A DNA stretch of 64,000 nucleotides, from assembly GCF_000517265.1 (NCBI RefSeq), contig NZ_AYSJ01000013.1, positions 78,396 through 142,395 on the forward strand. The letters are read 5' to 3'. A program made the position numbers and the translations under genes. Below, one piece after another: positions 10,950-20,972 of the stretch (position 1 is its first letter; each line of letters starts with the position of its first letter). This stretch comes from Photorhabdus khanii NC19. Lineage in GTDB: Bacteria; Pseudomonadota; Gammaproteobacteria; Enterobacterales; Enterobacteriaceae. A model generated the notes under the pieces. That model was not told the origin of the DNA. It searched no databases and saw only the letters and a program-made list of their open reading frames with translations.

Positions 10950-13625
10950 ATGTCGTTTGATTTGAAAAAGGTTTGTGTTTCAACACTTTCCGCTGCAAGT
11001 AAAGAATATGATTATTACAGCTTACCACGGGTTGCTAAACATTTAGGTGATATTTCCCGCTTGCCTAAGTCAATGAAAGTTCTTCTGGAAAATCTTCTGC
11101 GCAATATTGATGGTAACTCTGTTGTTGATGACGATTTAAAAGCGATTATTGATTGGCAAAATACTGGTCATGCAGATCGGGAAATTGCTTACCGTCCGGC
11201 TCGTGTATTAATGCAGGATTTCACGGGAGTTCCAGCTGTCGTTGATTTAGCGGCTATGAGGGATGCAGTTCAGCGTCTTGGTGGCGATGTTGAACAGGTT
11301 AATCCATTGTCACCTGTTGATTTGGTTATTGACCATTCTGTTATGGTGGATAAATTTGGCACGGAAAACGCTTTTGAACAAAATGTTCAATTAGAAATGG
11401 AACGTAACTATGAACGTTATCTGTTTCTGCGTTGGGGACAACAAGCATTTAACCGTTTTCGCGTCGTACCGCCAGGAACCGGGATTTGTCATCAGGTCAA
11501 CCTGGAATATCTGGGCAAAACGGTTTGGCATGAAACGTATAACGGGCGAGAATTGGCTTACCCTGATACCTTGGTTGGTACGGATTCTCACACCACTATG
11601 ATCAATGGCCTCGGTATTCTGGGATGGGGGGTTGGTGGTATTGAAGCGGAAGCAGCTATGTTAGGGCAGCCTGTTTCCATGCTTATCCCTGATGTGGTGG
11701 GTTTTAAACTCACCGGAAAGTTACGCGAAGGGATTACTGCGACAGATCTTGTGCTGACAGTGACACAGATGCTGCGTAAACAGGGTGTGGTTGGGAAATT
11801 TGTTGAGTTTTATGGTGATGGGTTAGCTGACTTGCCATTGGCAGACAGAGCAACCATTGCCAATATGTCACCGGAATATGGTGCAACGTGTGGTTTCTTC
11901 CCGGTGGATGATATTACACTGAGTTATATGCGGTTAACAGGGCGTACAGAACAGCAGATTGCTCTGGTTGAAACATATTGTAAGATCCAAGGGCTATGGC
12001 GAAATCCGGGTGATGAACCGGTATTTACCAACAGTCTGGTACTGGATATGTCTACGGTGGGAGCGAGCCTCGCCGGGCCGAAACGTCCACAGGACAGAGT
12101 TGCTTTAGAGCGAGTACCACAGGCATTTCAGTTAGCCATTGAGCTGGAGATGAATAAAGCGCAAGGAAAAGTCGCCTCAGCCTCCGTTAATCTGGATAAC
12201 CAAACGTATGAGTTAGAAGATGGTGCGGTTGTCATTGCTGCGATTACTTCCTGTACCAATACATCTAACCCCAGTGTGATGATGGCTGCGGGTTTACTGG
12301 CGAAAAAAGCGGTTGAGAAAGGGCTTAAACGCCAGCCGTGGGTAAAAACCTCACTGGCACCTGGCTCAAAAGTGGTGACGGATTATCTTGAGATTGCTGG
12401 CTTTACGCCATATCTGGAGAAACTGGGTTTCAATCTGGTGGGCTACGGCTGTACAACTTGCATTGGTAACTCCGGGCCGTTGCCTGAATCTATTGAAATT
12501 GCGATTAAGCAAGCCGATCTTACCGTCGGTGCGGTCTTGTCTGGCAACCGGAACTTTGAAGGCCGGATCCATCCTCTGATAAAGACTAACTGGCTGGCAT
12601 CACCACCATTAGTTGTGGCATATGCCTTATCCGGCAGCATGAAAAAGGATCTGACTAAAGATCCTATTGGTCAGGATCAGCAAGGCAATGATGTCTATTT
12701 GAAAGACATATGGCCAGACAGCAAAGAAATTGCTGAAGCGGTTGATAAAGTTAAGGTTGGCATGTTCCACAAGGAGTACGCCGAAGTATTTGATGGTGAT
12801 GAGACATGGCAATCGCTGGATGTTGTCAGTTCTGCAACTTATGATTTCCAGCCTGACTCTACTTACATTCGCCACCCGCCATTCTTTAGTGAGATGACAG
12901 CGGAGCCGGAAGCGATAACGGATATTCATGGCGCGAATATACTGGCTATTCTTGGTGATTCTGTCACCACAGACCATATTTCCCCCGCGGGGAATATCAA
13001 AGCTGACAGTCCGGCAGGGCGTTATCTTCAGGAACATGGCGTTGACCCTAAGGATTTTAACTCTTATGGCTCAAGGCGTGGTAACCATGAAGTGATGATG
13101 CGCGGAACGTTCGCCAATATTCGTATTCGTAATGAGATGATTGCGGGTGTAGAAGGGGGATATACCCGCCATATTCCATCACAGACACAATTAGCGATTT
13201 ATGATGCGGCCATGCGTTATCAGGAAGAAAAAACACCATTGGCTGTTATTGCCGGCAAAGAATATGGTTCTGGTTCGAGCCGCGATTGGGCAGCGAAAGG
13301 AACCCGGTTATTGGGGGTTCGGGTGGTGATTGCGGAATCATTTGAACGTATTCACCGTTCTAACCTGATTGGTATGGGCGTATTACCACTGGAATTTCCT
13401 CAGGGCGTAAACCGTAAAACGCTAAATCTGAAAGGTGATGAGACGATTGATATTGCCGGGATGAATAATCTCAAGCCTGGTCAGATAGTCCCGGTAAAAA
13501 TGACTTATGTTGATGGGCGTAAGGTGGTCGTTGAGGCTCGGTGTCGTATTGATACCGGAACTGAACTGGATTACTTCCACCACGGCGGCATTTTGCATTA
13601 TGTCATCCGCCATATGTTGAAATAA
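10950..13625 (+). CDS. acnA: Aconitate hydratase A
   Basis: Interconverts citrate and isocitrate with a [4Fe-4S] cluster, in the TCA cycle and in oxidative stress. The 891-aa length equals E. coli AcnA. Cluster ligands are visible in SCTNTSNP (first Cys near residue 436) and [14 protein letters not shown] (two Cys). Other signature segments are [23 protein letters not shown] and the swivelling C-terminal domain motif [17 protein letters not shown]. It is placed next to ribA as in E. coli. A strong terminator follows. Confidence 0.98.
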   Translation: MSFDLKKVCVSTLSAASKEYDYYSLPRVAKHLGDISRLPKSMKVLLENLLRNIDGNSVVDDDLKAIIDWQNTGHADREIAYRPARVLMQDFTGVPAVVDLAAMRDAVQRLGGDVEQVNPLSPVDLVIDHSVMVDKFGTENAFEQNVQLEMERNYERYLFLRWGQQAFNRFRVVPPGTGICHQVNLEYLGKTVWHETYNGRELAYPDTLVGTDSHTTMINGLGILGWGVGGIEAEAAMLGQPVSMLIPDVVGFKLTGKLREGITATDLVLTVTQMLRKQGVVGKFVEFYGDGLADLPLADRATIANMSPEYGATCGFFPVDDITLSYMRLTGRTEQQIALVETYCKIQGLWRNPGDEPVFTNSLVLDMSTVGASLAGPKRPQDRVALERVPQAFQLAIELEMNKAQGKVASASVNLDNQTYELEDGAVVIAAITSCTNTSNPSVMMAAGLLAKKAVEKGLKRQPWVKTSLAPGSKVVTDYLEIAGFTPYLEKLGFNLVGYGCTTCIGNSGPLPESIEIAIKQADLTVGAVLSGNRNFEGRIHPLIKTNWLASPPLVVAYALSGSMKKDLTKDPIGQDQQGNDVYLKDIWPDSKEIAEAVDKVKVGMFHKEYAEVFDGDETWQSLDVVSSATYDFQPDSTYIRHPPFFSEMTAEPEAITDIHGANILAILGDSVTTDHISPAGNIKADSPAGRYLQEHGVDPKDFNSYGSRRGNHEVMMRGTFANIRIRNEMIAGVEGGYTRHIPSQTQLAIYDAAMRYQEEKTPLAVIAGKEYGSGSSRDWAAKGTRLLGVRVVIAESFERIHRSNLIGMGVLPLEFPQGVNRKTLNLKGDETIDIAGMNNLKPGQIVPVKMTYVDGRKVVVEARCRIDTGTELDYFHHGGILHYVIRHMLK

Positions 13626-13640
13626 TTTTTACACCACATA

Positions 13641-13668
13641 AAGATGGTGCCAGTATTGGCACCATCTT
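13641..13668 (+). terminator. Intrinsic terminator of acnA
   Basis: A 12-bp perfect stem AAGATGGTGCCA / TGGCACCATCTT with loop GTAT lies between convergent acnA and ribA. On both strands it is flanked by short T-runs at the base, so it may serve both genes. Confidence 0.85.
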
Positions 13669-13690
13669 TGTCAGCTAAAATAAGTAAAAA

Positions 13691-14287
13691 TTAAGGCTCC
13701 TCGGGTATTAAATGTCCCATTTTTCTGGCTTTGGTATCCAGATAATAAGCATTTTTAGCATTGCGGCCGGTAATTAACGGAACCCGCTCCACAATGTTAA
13801 TACCTGCTTCGGTCATAATTTCCACTTTTTTAGGATTATTTGTCAGCAGACGAATAGCATGAACACCCAGCAATTTATACATGTCTGCACATAAGGTGAA
13901 ATCACGTTCATCGGCGGCAAAACCTAACTGATGATTAGCTTCTACCGTATCCGCGCCCTTATCCTGTAATGCATAAGCGCGAATTTTGTTTAGCAGGCCA
14001 ATATTACGGCCTTCTTGCCGGTGGTAAAGTAATATCCCCCGTCCTTCCTTAGCAATTTGAGCCAGAGCTGCTTCAAGTTGAAAGCCGCAGTCACAACGCA
14101 GGCTAAACAGGGCATCACCCGTCAGACATTCTGAATGGATCCTGGAGAGAACAGGTTCATTATCAGAAATAGTGCCATATACCAATGCGACATGATCTTG
14201 ACCTGTAGCGATTTCTTCAAAGCCGATCATTAAAAAGTCGCCCCAGGGGGTAGGTAATTTAGCCTCAGCTATCTGTTTTAATTGCAT
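13691..14287 (-). CDS. ribA: GTP cyclohydrolase II
   Basis: First step of riboflavin synthesis: GTP to 2,5-diamino-6-ribosylamino-4-pyrimidinone 5'-phosphate. From ATG 14287 the protein is 198 aa and matches E. coli RibA from its first residues ([18 protein letters not shown]). Zinc ligands are in [17 protein letters not shown], and catalytic residues in [11 protein letters not shown] and [13 protein letters not shown]. An ATG at 14299 would add four residues, and an open frame back to 14407 adds residues unlike the family. It is convergent with acnA and divergent from pgpB, as in E. coli. Confidence 0.95.
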   Translation of the reverse strand: MQLKQIAEAKLPTPWGDFLMIGFEEIATGQDHVALVYGTISDNEPVLSRIHSECLTGDALFSLRCDCGFQLEAALAQIAKEGRGILLYHRQEGRNIGLLNKIRAYALQDKGADTVEANHQLGFAADERDFTLCADMYKLLGVHAIRLLTNNPKKVEIMTEAGINIVERVPLITGRNAKNAYYLDTKARKMGHLIPEEP

Positions 14288-14538
14288 CTTATTGTTCATA
14301 TGTCGATTCAGACTCGTTATAAGAATGGATTGTAAAAAAATAATACCGGTCTGGGAAATCAGCTGAAACTGCACAAGAAATTTTCTCTGATTATAACGCA
14401 CGTGCATTTTGCCATATTTACAACCAATTATCTGTGAAAAATCTTCAAATAATTGTATATAAGTAATAGGTATAACATCAATGTGTTAAACTATAGACAG
14501 ATTTTTAAAGTGTATATAAGAATAATGTGGTAGCGGAT

Positions 14539-15179
14539 ATGAATCAATTTATCAGACCTATAGTTATAGCGACTATGATTTTATTGTTGCCGCCTGTTGT
14601 CGTGTTGATAGCAGGATGGCAATGGCAACCTATGGGAGAGCGCCAGTAGCTTGAAATACTGTATTGGATTACGGATACTTCTGGAGAGTCGTGGGCTTGT
14701 CTGACTTCTCTGTTTTTTATTTTTGGGTTGTTACTGTTACTTTGTACTTCCGTCAGGCAGGGGATAATATGGATCGCTGTTGTTATAGCGCTGCTTTTGA
14801 CAGGGCAAGGTATAAAGGCTTTGATTAAAAATACCGTTAAGGAACATCGTCCCTATGTTGTTTGGCTAGAAAAAAATTATCGGGTGCCGACAGATGAGTT
14901 TTATCAATATCAGCGAAAACAGCGGGCCAAATTATTGGACCAGTATTTGAAAGCGGATGACCGTATTCCACCATGGCAACTTACTCACTGGAAAAGTGAA
15001 ACGGGGTATGCCTTTCCTTATGGGCGGCGAGTGTTTTGATCAGCAGAATGGCATTAGGTATGCATTGGCCGCAGGATCTTATCGCATCAACGTTAATTAG
15101 CGCGGTGTTGGCGATGGTTATTTGTTGTCTCACAGAAAAGTGGCGGTTGATTAACTTCCACAAGGATTTATATAGGTAA
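14539..15179 (+). pseudogene. pgpB: Broken pgpB (phosphatidylglycerophosphatase B)
   Basis: PgpB is an inner-membrane PAP2-family phosphatase acting on phosphatidylglycerophosphate and undecaprenyl pyrophosphate. The remains start at ATG 14539 and read MNQFIRPIVIATMILLLPP, then an in-frame TAG at 14647 (codon 37) closes the frame. Beyond it the same frame continues PgpB-like: LTGQGIKALIKNTVKEHRPYVVWLEKNYRVP and HWKSETGYAFP. It then diverges and stops at 15037. The reading continues in another frame from about 15039 as ISRMALGMHWPQDLIASTLIS to TAA 15177. Compared with E. coli PgpB about 35-40 codons between GYAFP and the MHWP segment are missing, including the SGH catalytic motif. The position between ribA and lapA is the normal one for pgpB. 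Confidence 0.9.
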
Positions 15180-15348
15180 TTGCTTCTTATTTACACTTAG
15201 TTAGTGGGAAGATATCGCAAAAAAGCGGAAAGGCGCATTTATCATGATAAATTGCTTCCTTTGCCCAGACTGGAAATGCTAATTTAATGGGCCGTTATGT
15301 CTGTTATTTGGCATAATACCCAAGCAACAATAGATAACAGGAAAAAAT

Positions 15349-15660
15349 GTGAAATATTTTCTGATTTTATTACTGGTGTTGGTGATCTTTGTCATCTCTG
15401 TGACTCTTGGATCAAATAACGATCAGATTGTTACTTTTAACTATCTGATTGCTAAAGGAAATTACTCTTTATCTACGCTTTTGGCTGTATTGTTCGCCAG
15501 CGGTTTCGTGTTAGGCTGGGTTATCTGTGGATTATTCTATCTTCGTACTCGTTTATCATTGGGAAGGGCTGAACGCAAGATTAAGCGACTAGAAGCACAA
15601 CTGGGGCAACCTGCTGAACCTCCGGTTACTCATTCACCGCTTGTATTTAGCAAGGAATAA
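15349..15660 (+). CDS. lapA: LapA inner-membrane protein (YciS)
   Basis: LapA works with LapB in control of lipopolysaccharide assembly through LpxC turnover. The 103-aa protein has two membrane segments (FLILLLVLVIFVISVTLG and LLAVLFASGFVLGWVICGLFYL) and a cytoplasmic coiled tail (RLSLGRAERKIKRLEAQL). The start is GTG 15349 (MKYFLI as in E. coli LapA), preceded by AACAGGAAAA. lapB follows after six bases. Confidence 0.95.
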   Translation: MKYFLILLLVLVIFVISVTLGSNNDQIVTFNYLIAKGNYSLSTLLAVLFASGFVLGWVICGLFYLRTRLSLGRAERKIKRLEAQLGQPAEPPVTHSPLVFSKE

Positions 15661-15666
15661 ATTCCC

Positions 15667-16836
15667 ATGTTAGAGCTGTTGTTTCTGTTGCTTCCTGTGG
15701 CCGCTGCTTATGGCTGGTATATGGGGCGCAGAAGTGCTCAACAGGATAAACAACAAAATTCTGATCGCTTGTCGCGGGAATATGTTGCTGGGGTTAATTT
15801 TCTCCTTTCGAACCAGCAAGATAAAGCGGTGGATCTGTTTCTTGAAATGCTTAAAGAGGATAGTTCCGCTTTTGAAGCGCACCTGACTTTGGGGAATCTG
15901 TTCCGTTCCAGGGGGGAAGTGGAACGGGCTATCCGTATTCACCAATCTCTCATGGAAAGTGCTTCTCTGACATTTGAGCAGCGTTTGCTGGCGACTCAAC
16001 AATTAGGCCGCGATTACATGTCGGCGGGTTTATACGATCGCGCCGAAAATATGTTTGTTCAGTTGGTGAATGAAAAAGATTTTCGGCAAAATGCGTTTCA
16101 ATCACTGCTTACGCTTTACCAGGCAACCAGTGATTGGAAAAAAGCCATTGATATCGCTGAAAAATTAGTTAAATCCGGCAAACACGATATACGGGAAAAA
16201 ATTGCGCATTTTTATTGTGAACTGGCTTTGCAGGAAATGAGCGGTGATGATCTTGATGAAGCTATTGGCTATCTCAATAAAGCTGTCCAGGCAGATAAAA
16301 ATTGCGCCCGGGTTTCTATCATGTTGGGACGTCTGTTTATGGTCCAACAGGAATACACCAAAGCGGCGGGTTCTTTGAAATCTGTTCTTGAGCAAGATAA
16401 AGAGTTGGTCAGTGAGGTGTTACCTATTCTCCAGGAGTGTTACCAGCATCTGAATCAGATTGATGAATGGGAAAATTTCCTCAAACGCTGTGTAGAAGAG
16501 AATAGTGGGGCAACTGCCGAACTTTTACTGGCTGATATTATCGAGCAGAAAGAAGGCCATGAAGTCGCGCAAATCTATATCAATCATCAATTAGAACGCC
16601 ATCCGACGATGCGCCTGTTTTATCGCCTGATGGATTACCATTTGGCGGAAGCGGAAGAAGGCCGGGCGAAAGAAAGTATTATTTTGCTGCGGGACATGGT
16701 GGGTGAACAAATTCGTACTAAACCTAATTATCGCTGCCATAAATGCGGCTTTACTTCTCATTCACTTTATTGGCACTGCCCATCATGCCGCTCATGGGAT
16801 TCGATTAAACCCATCCGTGGGTTGGATGGTCAGTGA
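15667..16836 (+). CDS. lapB: LapB lipopolysaccharide assembly protein (YciM)
   Basis: Membrane-anchored TPR scaffold that promotes FtsH degradation of LpxC (known from E. coli). The 389-aa protein has an N-terminal membrane anchor (LELLFLLLPVAAAYGWYMGRRS), a series of TPR units through about residue 330, and a C-terminal rubredoxin-like metal site (CHKCGFTSHSLYWHCPSC). Length equals the E. coli protein. It is the middle gene of lapA-lapB-pyrF-yciH. Confidence 0.97.
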   Translation: MLELLFLLLPVAAAYGWYMGRRSAQQDKQQNSDRLSREYVAGVNFLLSNQQDKAVDLFLEMLKEDSSAFEAHLTLGNLFRSRGEVERAIRIHQSLMESASLTFEQRLLATQQLGRDYMSAGLYDRAENMFVQLVNEKDFRQNAFQSLLTLYQATSDWKKAIDIAEKLVKSGKHDIREKIAHFYCELALQEMSGDDLDEAIGYLNKAVQADKNCARVSIMLGRLFMVQQEYTKAAGSLKSVLEQDKELVSEVLPILQECYQHLNQIDEWENFLKRCVEENSGATAELLLADIIEQKEGHEVAQIYINHQLERHPTMRLFYRLMDYHLAEAEEGRAKESIILLRDMVGEQIRTKPNYRCHKCGFTSHSLYWHCPSCRSWDSIKPIRGLDGQ

Positions 16837-16880
16837 CAATATCACAGTAATATTTCTTTGTTGGTCAAAAAGGTTAAAAA

Positions 16881-17627
16881 ATGACATCGCATACCTTAAC
16901 ATCATTCGGTAAACAGATTAGCTCGCCTGTAATTGTTGCTTTAGATTACGACAATCAGGATGCTGCCTTGGCTTTTGCTGACAAAATTGATCCACAGGAT
17001 TGCCGCCTGAAAGTGGGTAAAGAGATGTTTACCCTTAATGGTCCTCAGTTTGTTAAGTTGTTGCACCAGCGTGGCTTTGAAGTATTCCTGGATTTGAAAT
17101 TCCATGATATTCCCAATACTACAGCCAGAGCGGTAGCTGCTGCGGCTGAGATGGGGGTTTGGATGGTAAACGTTCATGCCAGTGGTGGCACCAGAATGAT
17201 GGCGGCGGCGAAAGAAGCGTTGCTGCCTTATGGTAATGCTGCACCGTTGTTAATTGCCGTTACGGTATTAACCAGTATGGAACAATCGGATCTACAAGGT
17301 ATCGGTATTGATATTACGCCAGCGCAACAGGCTGAAAGGTTGGCAAAACTCACGCAGGAGTGTGGGTTGGATGGTGTGGTTTGTTCTGCACATGAGGCTC
17401 AACAACTGAAAAACGCTTGTGGTCAGGATTTCCGGCTGGTAACGCCGGGGATCCGCCCGGCAGGCAGTGAAGCCGGTGATCAGCGTCGTATCATGACGCC
17501 GGAACAGGCGGTACTGGTTGGTGTTGATTATATGGTTATCGGGCGTCCGATTACCCGTGCAGCGGATCCGGCGGCAGCCTTGCGTCAGATTAATCAATCT
17601 ATTGCAGGAGTTATTAATGCAAGATAA
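16881..17627 (+). CDS. pyrF: Orotidine 5'-phosphate decarboxylase
   Basis: Last step of UMP synthesis. The 248-aa TIM-barrel enzyme shows the strand VIVALDYDN, the catalytic [10 protein letters not shown] (Asp/Lys/Asp tetrad region) and the phosphate-binding VTPGIRP and VIGRPIT motifs. The ribosome site AAAAAGGTTAAAAA precedes the ATG. Its 3' end overlaps the start of yciH by 11 bases, so the two are coupled. Confidence 0.97.
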   Translation: MTSHTLTSFGKQISSPVIVALDYDNQDAALAFADKIDPQDCRLKVGKEMFTLNGPQFVKLLHQRGFEVFLDLKFHDIPNTTARAVAAAAEMGVWMVNVHASGGTRMMAAAKEALLPYGNAAPLLIAVTVLTSMEQSDLQGIGIDITPAQQAERLAKLTQECGLDGVVCSAHEAQQLKNACGQDFRLVTPGIRPAGSEAGDQRRIMTPEQAVLVGVDYMVIGRPITRAADPAAALRQINQSIAGVINAR

Positions 17628-17943
17628 TAATTCGCGTCTGGTCTATTCCACAGATGGGGGCCGTATTCAGGAAGAAACGGCTAAACCTCAGCGTCCGAAA
17701 GGGGATGGTATTGTTCGTATCCAGCGCCAAACCAGTGGTCGTAAAGGAAAAGGCGTTTGCGTTATTACCGGCATTGACGCTGATGACCAGACACTGGTCA
17801 AGTTGGCGGCTGAATTAAAGAAAAAATGTAGCTGCGGTGGTTCAGTAAAAGATGGCGAAATAGAAATTCAGGGCGATAAAAGGGATTTATTGAAGCAATT
17901 GCTTGAAGCCAAAGGTATGACAGTTAAATTGGCTGGTGGTTGA
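17617..17943 (+). CDS. yciH: YciH, SUI1/eIF1-family translation factor
   Basis: A 108-aa relative of eukaryotic eIF1 that in E. coli affects initiation-codon fidelity. The SUI1 core is visible as [34 protein letters not shown] and [18 protein letters not shown]. The start ATG 17617 lies inside the pyrF 3' end and has the ribosome site AGGAG. In E. coli yciH is followed by osmB and soon rnb; here the conserved block ends and a toxin island begins. Confidence 0.95.
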   Translation: MQDNNSRLVYSTDGGRIQEETAKPQRPKGDGIVRIQRQTSGRKGKGVCVITGIDADDQTLVKLAAELKKKCSCGGSVKDGEIEIQGDKRDLLKQLLEAKGMTVKLAGG

Positions 17944-17946
17944 CAG

Positions 17947-17972
17947 AAGGGCGGATATTCGCCCTTTATTTA
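17947..17972 (+). terminator. Intrinsic terminator of the lapA-yciH unit
   Basis: A 7-bp stem AAGGGCG / CGCCCTT (17947-17953 with 17960-17966) is followed by a T-rich run TATTTATATT. Confidence 0.75.
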
Positions 17973-18374
17973 TATTATTTCTTAACGTCAGTTATCAATA
18001 ATATCACTACTTAACAATGAAAATAAATAAATTATCATTCGGATTATTATGTATAAATATCCCCTATCTTCTGATTAAATAATAAAAGAATTAAAATTTA
18101 ACATGTCAAAAATAATTTTTTCTTTCATTAAAGAAATATTGATATTATTTTATCATTTGCATAATAAGATGATTAAATATTACTAAACAACATATTATCT
18201 GTTTCATAAATTCTTTTACGTCATGATTTTGGTATCATAATGCACTGTAGCCTATTTCAGGCGGTTTTTTTGTAAAAATGAATATCTTTATGATAAATGT
18301 GATTATTATTAAAATTACTTTTTAAATCATAAAGATGGAAAGTTTATTCTGTTTTTTTAGTTAAGAGGTTGACT
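17973..18374. other. AT-rich spacer at the left edge of the accessory island
   Basis: About 400 bp of very AT-rich sequence without a coding frame. It must contain the promoter of the TetR gene. A ribosome site (AAGAGG) lies just before ATG 18375. No direct repeat or integrase was seen here, so the mode of island insertion is unknown. Confidence 0.5.
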
Positions 18375-18980
18375 ATGGAGAATGATCGTTCTACCATGAA
18401 GAACATGGAAAATGAGAAGGCGGCAAACATCAGGGAAAACATGTTGGATGCTGTAGATGAATTAATTTACACCAGGGGGATTGCAGCGACAGGTATCGAT
18501 CTGATAACGCGCACGACCGGTTCTTCACGTAAAACAATTTATCGTTATTTCGGTACCAAAGATGGGTTGGTTGAAGAAGTTCTTCGCCGACGGGATGAAC
18601 GATGGATGGGGTGGTTTACTTCATCAATAGCCGAATATAAGACGCCAGAAGAGAAATTGCTGAATATTTTTCTGGTATTACAAACATGGTTCGAAAGTGA
18701 TGATTTCAGAGGATGTGCGTTTATCAATACATCCGGTGAACGGCTTGATCCTGTTGATCCGGTAAGAATTATTGCTAAGGAGCATAAAGAGAAAGTTTTT
18801 ACTTACGTTCTTTCTATTTGTGAGGAAATATCGCCGGATTCATCGGTGGATTTAGCCAGGAAATTTTTGATTCTGATAGAAGGCGCTATTACCACTGCCC
18901 ATATAATGAATGATAGAAATTATGCTTTGGAAGCAATGAATATCGCTAAAGCATTATTGAATAAATACAATGTGAGTTAA
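18375..18980 (+). CDS. TetR/AcrR-family transcriptional regulator
   Basis: A 201-aa regulator. The N-terminal helix-turn-helix is clear (GIAATGIDLITRTTGSSRKTIYRYFGTKDGLVEEVL, about residues 36-72). The C-terminal ligand domain resembles those of TetR proteins in the AcrR group (FRGCAFINTSGE). ATG 18375 is chosen over a TTG two codons earlier. It lies 36 bp upstream of the DUF1348 gene in the same direction and may regulate it and itself. The ligand is unknown. Confidence 0.85.
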   Translation: MENDRSTMKNMENEKAANIRENMLDAVDELIYTRGIAATGIDLITRTTGSSRKTIYRYFGTKDGLVEEVLRRRDERWMGWFTSSIAEYKTPEEKLLNIFLVLQTWFESDDFRGCAFINTSGERLDPVDPVRIIAKEHKEKVFTYVLSICEEISPDSSVDLARKFLILIEGAITTAHIMNDRNYALEAMNIAKALLNKYNVS

Positions 18981-19016
18981 TAGAAAATTTAATTATAATT
19001 AATTAGGAGACAAAAT

Positions 19017-19496
19017 ATGTCTGATACAAAAGAAATTCGCCAGCCAGTACCGCCATTTACCCGGGAAACGGCTATTCAAAAAATTCGCTTGGCCGAAGAT
19101 GGATGGAACAGCCGTGACCCTGCAAAGGTTTCATTGGCTTATTCATTGGATACTCATTGGCGTAATCGCGCTGAATTCGTGCATAGTCGTAAAGAGGCTC
19201 AGGATTTTTTAGCCAGAAAATGGGAGAAAGAGCATGAATATCGTCTGATTAAAGAACTTTGGGCGTTTACTGATAATAGAATAGCGGTTCGTTATGCTTA
19301 TGAATGGTGCGATGATTCGGGTAATTGGTTTCGCTCATATGGTAATGAGAACTGGGAATTTAACGAAGATGGCTTGATGTACAACCGCTATGCTTGTATT
19401 AATGATCTACCGATAAAAGAGTCTGAACGAAAATTTCATTGGCCTTTAGGCCGCCGCCCTGACGATCATCCTGGATTATCTGATTTAGAACTGTAA
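19017..19496 (+). CDS. DUF1348 / SnoaL-like (NTF2-fold) protein
   Basis: A 159-aa protein of the DUF1348 family, with a predicted NTF2-like fold. Typical segments are [61 protein letters not shown] and [16 protein letters not shown]. The biochemical role of the family is not established. A good ribosome site (TAGGAGACAAA) precedes the ATG. The likely operon with the TetR gene suggests a small-molecule or stress response. Confidence 0.85.
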   Translation: MSDTKEIRQPVPPFTRETAIQKIRLAEDGWNSRDPAKVSLAYSLDTHWRNRAEFVHSRKEAQDFLARKWEKEHEYRLIKELWAFTDNRIAVRYAYEWCDDSGNWFRSYGNENWEFNEDGLMYNRYACINDLPIKESERKFHWPLGRRPDDHPGLSDLEL

Positions 19497-19525
19497 TTTA
19501 ATAGCAAATAGAAAATTGTAGATAT

Positions 19526-19571
19526 GGCTGGTTTATAGGCGTCCCTAATAAGCCAGCCGTGATGCTTTTTA
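19526..19571 (+). terminator. Putative terminator between DUF1348 gene and vapC
   Basis: An imperfect stem (GGCTGG...CCAGCC with extension TTTAT/AATAA) spans 19526-19557 and is followed after a few bases by TTTTT. Confidence 0.5.
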
Positions 19572-19577
19572 CGTTAT

Positions 19578-20000
19578 TTAGGGGCAGTTTACCCAATCTT
19601 CGATAATTAAGCCATCCACATGCTTAAACTCGCGGGTATTATTTGTCACTAGGATTGCTCCACACGCTAGTGCATGTCCTGCGATAGCTGTATCATTAGC
19701 GCCGATCGGTGTTCCTGCTGTGGTCAGCGTGTTTTTAATATTGGTTGTAGCATCTACGGCGGCTTTATCCCATGGCAGGATGGCATCAAGGCGTTGACAG
19801 AATGCTTCAACGAGTATGGTATGTTTCGGAGAGGCTTTTTTGCCAATAGCTCCAAATTTCATTTCCGCATAGGTAATTGCTGAGATAACAATTTCATGTC
19901 TGTACAAAACACATTGTTGTAATTTATGGAGAACATTCGCAGGCTGCTCTCTCATAATGAAAGAGCAGATATTGGTATCCAGCATATAAATATTTTTCAT
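19578..20000 (-). CDS. vapC: VapC-type PIN-domain toxin (RNase)
   Basis: A 140-aa PIN-domain endoribonuclease; enterobacterial VapC toxins typically cleave initiator tRNA. The acidic residues of the active site are visible: Asp in MLDTNICSFIM, Glu in ITYAEMKFG and Asp in IGANDTAIAGHAL, followed by the strand ILVTNNTREFKHV. The gene overlaps the antitoxin gene by four bases (ATGA), the usual coupled arrangement. Confidence 0.93.
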   Translation of the reverse strand: MKNIYMLDTNICSFIMREQPANVLHKLQQCVLYRHEIVISAITYAEMKFGAIGKKASPKHTILVEAFCQRLDAILPWDKAAVDATTNIKNTLTTAGTPIGANDTAIAGHALACGAILVTNNTREFKHVDGLIIEDWVNCP

Positions 20001-20224
20001 AATTTCACGCGACCTTCTTCGATAATATCAGGGCGTGATTCTAAAAAATCGTTATCAGCTTTTTCCTGTGACAGAAAAGAATCCCATGTGGGTTTTATTG
20101 GTTTCAGAATAATGGAGTCCCCGATACGGGAAATTTCTAATTCGGCGACACCATCAAAATCCATATCTTTTGGGAGTCTTATTGCCCGGTTATTACCGTT
20201 TTTAAATATCGCTACGGTACGCAT
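19997..20224 (-). CDS. vapB: VapB-type antitoxin (AbrB/SpoVT fold)
   Basis: A 75-aa antitoxin. The N-terminal swapped-hairpin DNA-binding fold reads MRTVAIFKNGNNRAIRLPKDMDFDG, and the C-terminal part that should bind and inhibit VapC includes KPTWDSFLSQ. ATG 20224 is preferred because of the strong GGAGG site. An upstream in-frame start at 20287 adds 21 residues unlike the family. The pair is probably autoregulated by VapBC binding to the AT-rich upstream region with GTACACAATAT. Confidence 0.93.
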   Translation of the reverse strand: MRTVAIFKNGNNRAIRLPKDMDFDGVAELEISRIGDSIILKPIKPTWDSFLSQEKADNDFLESRPDIIEEGRVKL

Positions 20225-20346
20225 GTGAACCTCCTTTTGTTTAATATATGTACACAATATAGGCCTGCACTTAGCATATGTCAACATATCTATTGTACTT
20301 CCAAGTCAGCAAGGTTTTCAGCTAACATCGTCACGCAAGGGAGTTG

Positions 20347-20388
20347 GTCGGATAAGCGCAGTCTGGCAACAGTCTGCGCTTATCCGAC
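20347..20388. repeat. Strong palindrome (REP-like hairpin) downstream of ccdB
   Basis: Two 15-base arms GTCGGATAAGCGCAG and CTGCGCTTATCCGAC (20347-20361 with 20374-20388) flank a 12-base loop. The right arm touches the ccdB stop codon on the minus strand. The GGATAAG-type arm resembles enterobacterial REP palindromes. It may stop transcription or stabilise the ccdAB mRNA end; no T-run follows, so it is not a classic terminator. Confidence 0.7.
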
Positions 20389-20703
20389 TTAAATACCATC
20401 AAAGAGGAAATCGAGTGCCGCCTTTACCTGATTACGGTATTGCGATGCATCGCAAAATTCAGCACCCAAAGCATGAACAGATATACTGGCTAGTTCATGA
20501 GTCATGACAGCATATTCTTTGTCGTCTATCAGCCTGATAAGGGGGATCATTCGAACAGGGCGACTGCTGTCAGGATATTTTTCAACTGGCAGCAGTGGGA
20601 TCACAATTCGACGGTTTAACTGCCCGATAATGTCACTCGTGACGTCCAGCAACAGGGGATAAACAACGGTTTTCCCAGTATTACGGTAAACGGTGAATTG
20701 CAT
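20389..20703 (-). CDS. ccdB: CcdB-type gyrase-poison toxin
   Basis: A 104-aa CcdB homologue closest in style to the chromosomal CcdB of E. coli O157 (MQFTVYRN..., VDVTSDIIGQLNRRIVIPL equivalent, MTHELASISV..LG.EFCDAS). CcdB of plasmid F poisons DNA gyrase through its C-terminal Trp-Gly-Ile. Here the end is FDGI, so the Trp is Asp and Gly-Ile are kept, as I recall for other chromosomal homologues. The gene starts two bases after the ccdA stop, so the two are coupled. Confidence 0.93.
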   Translation of the reverse strand: MQFTVYRNTGKTVVYPLLLDVTSDIIGQLNRRIVIPLLPVEKYPDSSRPVRMIPLIRLIDDKEYAVMTHELASISVHALGAEFCDASQYRNQVKAALDFLFDGI

Positions 20704-20705
20704 CG

Positions 20706-20942
20706 TTAAAATGTCCTGTATTCATCACTGAAACAACCATGTTCGTCATGGAAACGGTTTAACGCCCCCAGAGCTTCCTTATTATCTTCCTGCCATTTCA
20801 GTGCCTCGTGATGACGTAATTCGGCATCCAAGGCAGCGGTCAGTGTAGCACTAAAGTTAATACCTGCTTCACGTGCCCGGCTCAGTAAGCTTCGTTCTAC
20901 AGTCAGTGTGACGCTCTGTGTGTTGCGTTGTCTTGCTGTCAT
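20706..20942 (-). CDS. ccdA: CcdA-type antitoxin
   Basis: A 78-aa antitoxin with an N-terminal ribbon-helix-helix DNA-binding part (RNTQSVTLTVERSLLSRAREAGINFSATLTAALDAEL) and a C-terminal toxin-binding tail (NKEALGALNRFHDEHGCFSDEYRTF) typical of the CcdA family. The gene precedes ccdB with two bases between. The upstream repeat-rich sequence GTGTACACGTATATATACACG (20973-20993) is a plausible operator for autoregulation. Confidence 0.93.
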   Translation of the reverse strand: MTARQRNTQSVTLTVERSLLSRAREAGINFSATLTAALDAELRHHEALKWQEDNKEALGALNRFHDEHGCFSDEYRTF

Positions 20943-20972
20943 GATTTATCTCCGGTATTGAGTATGCGTGTA

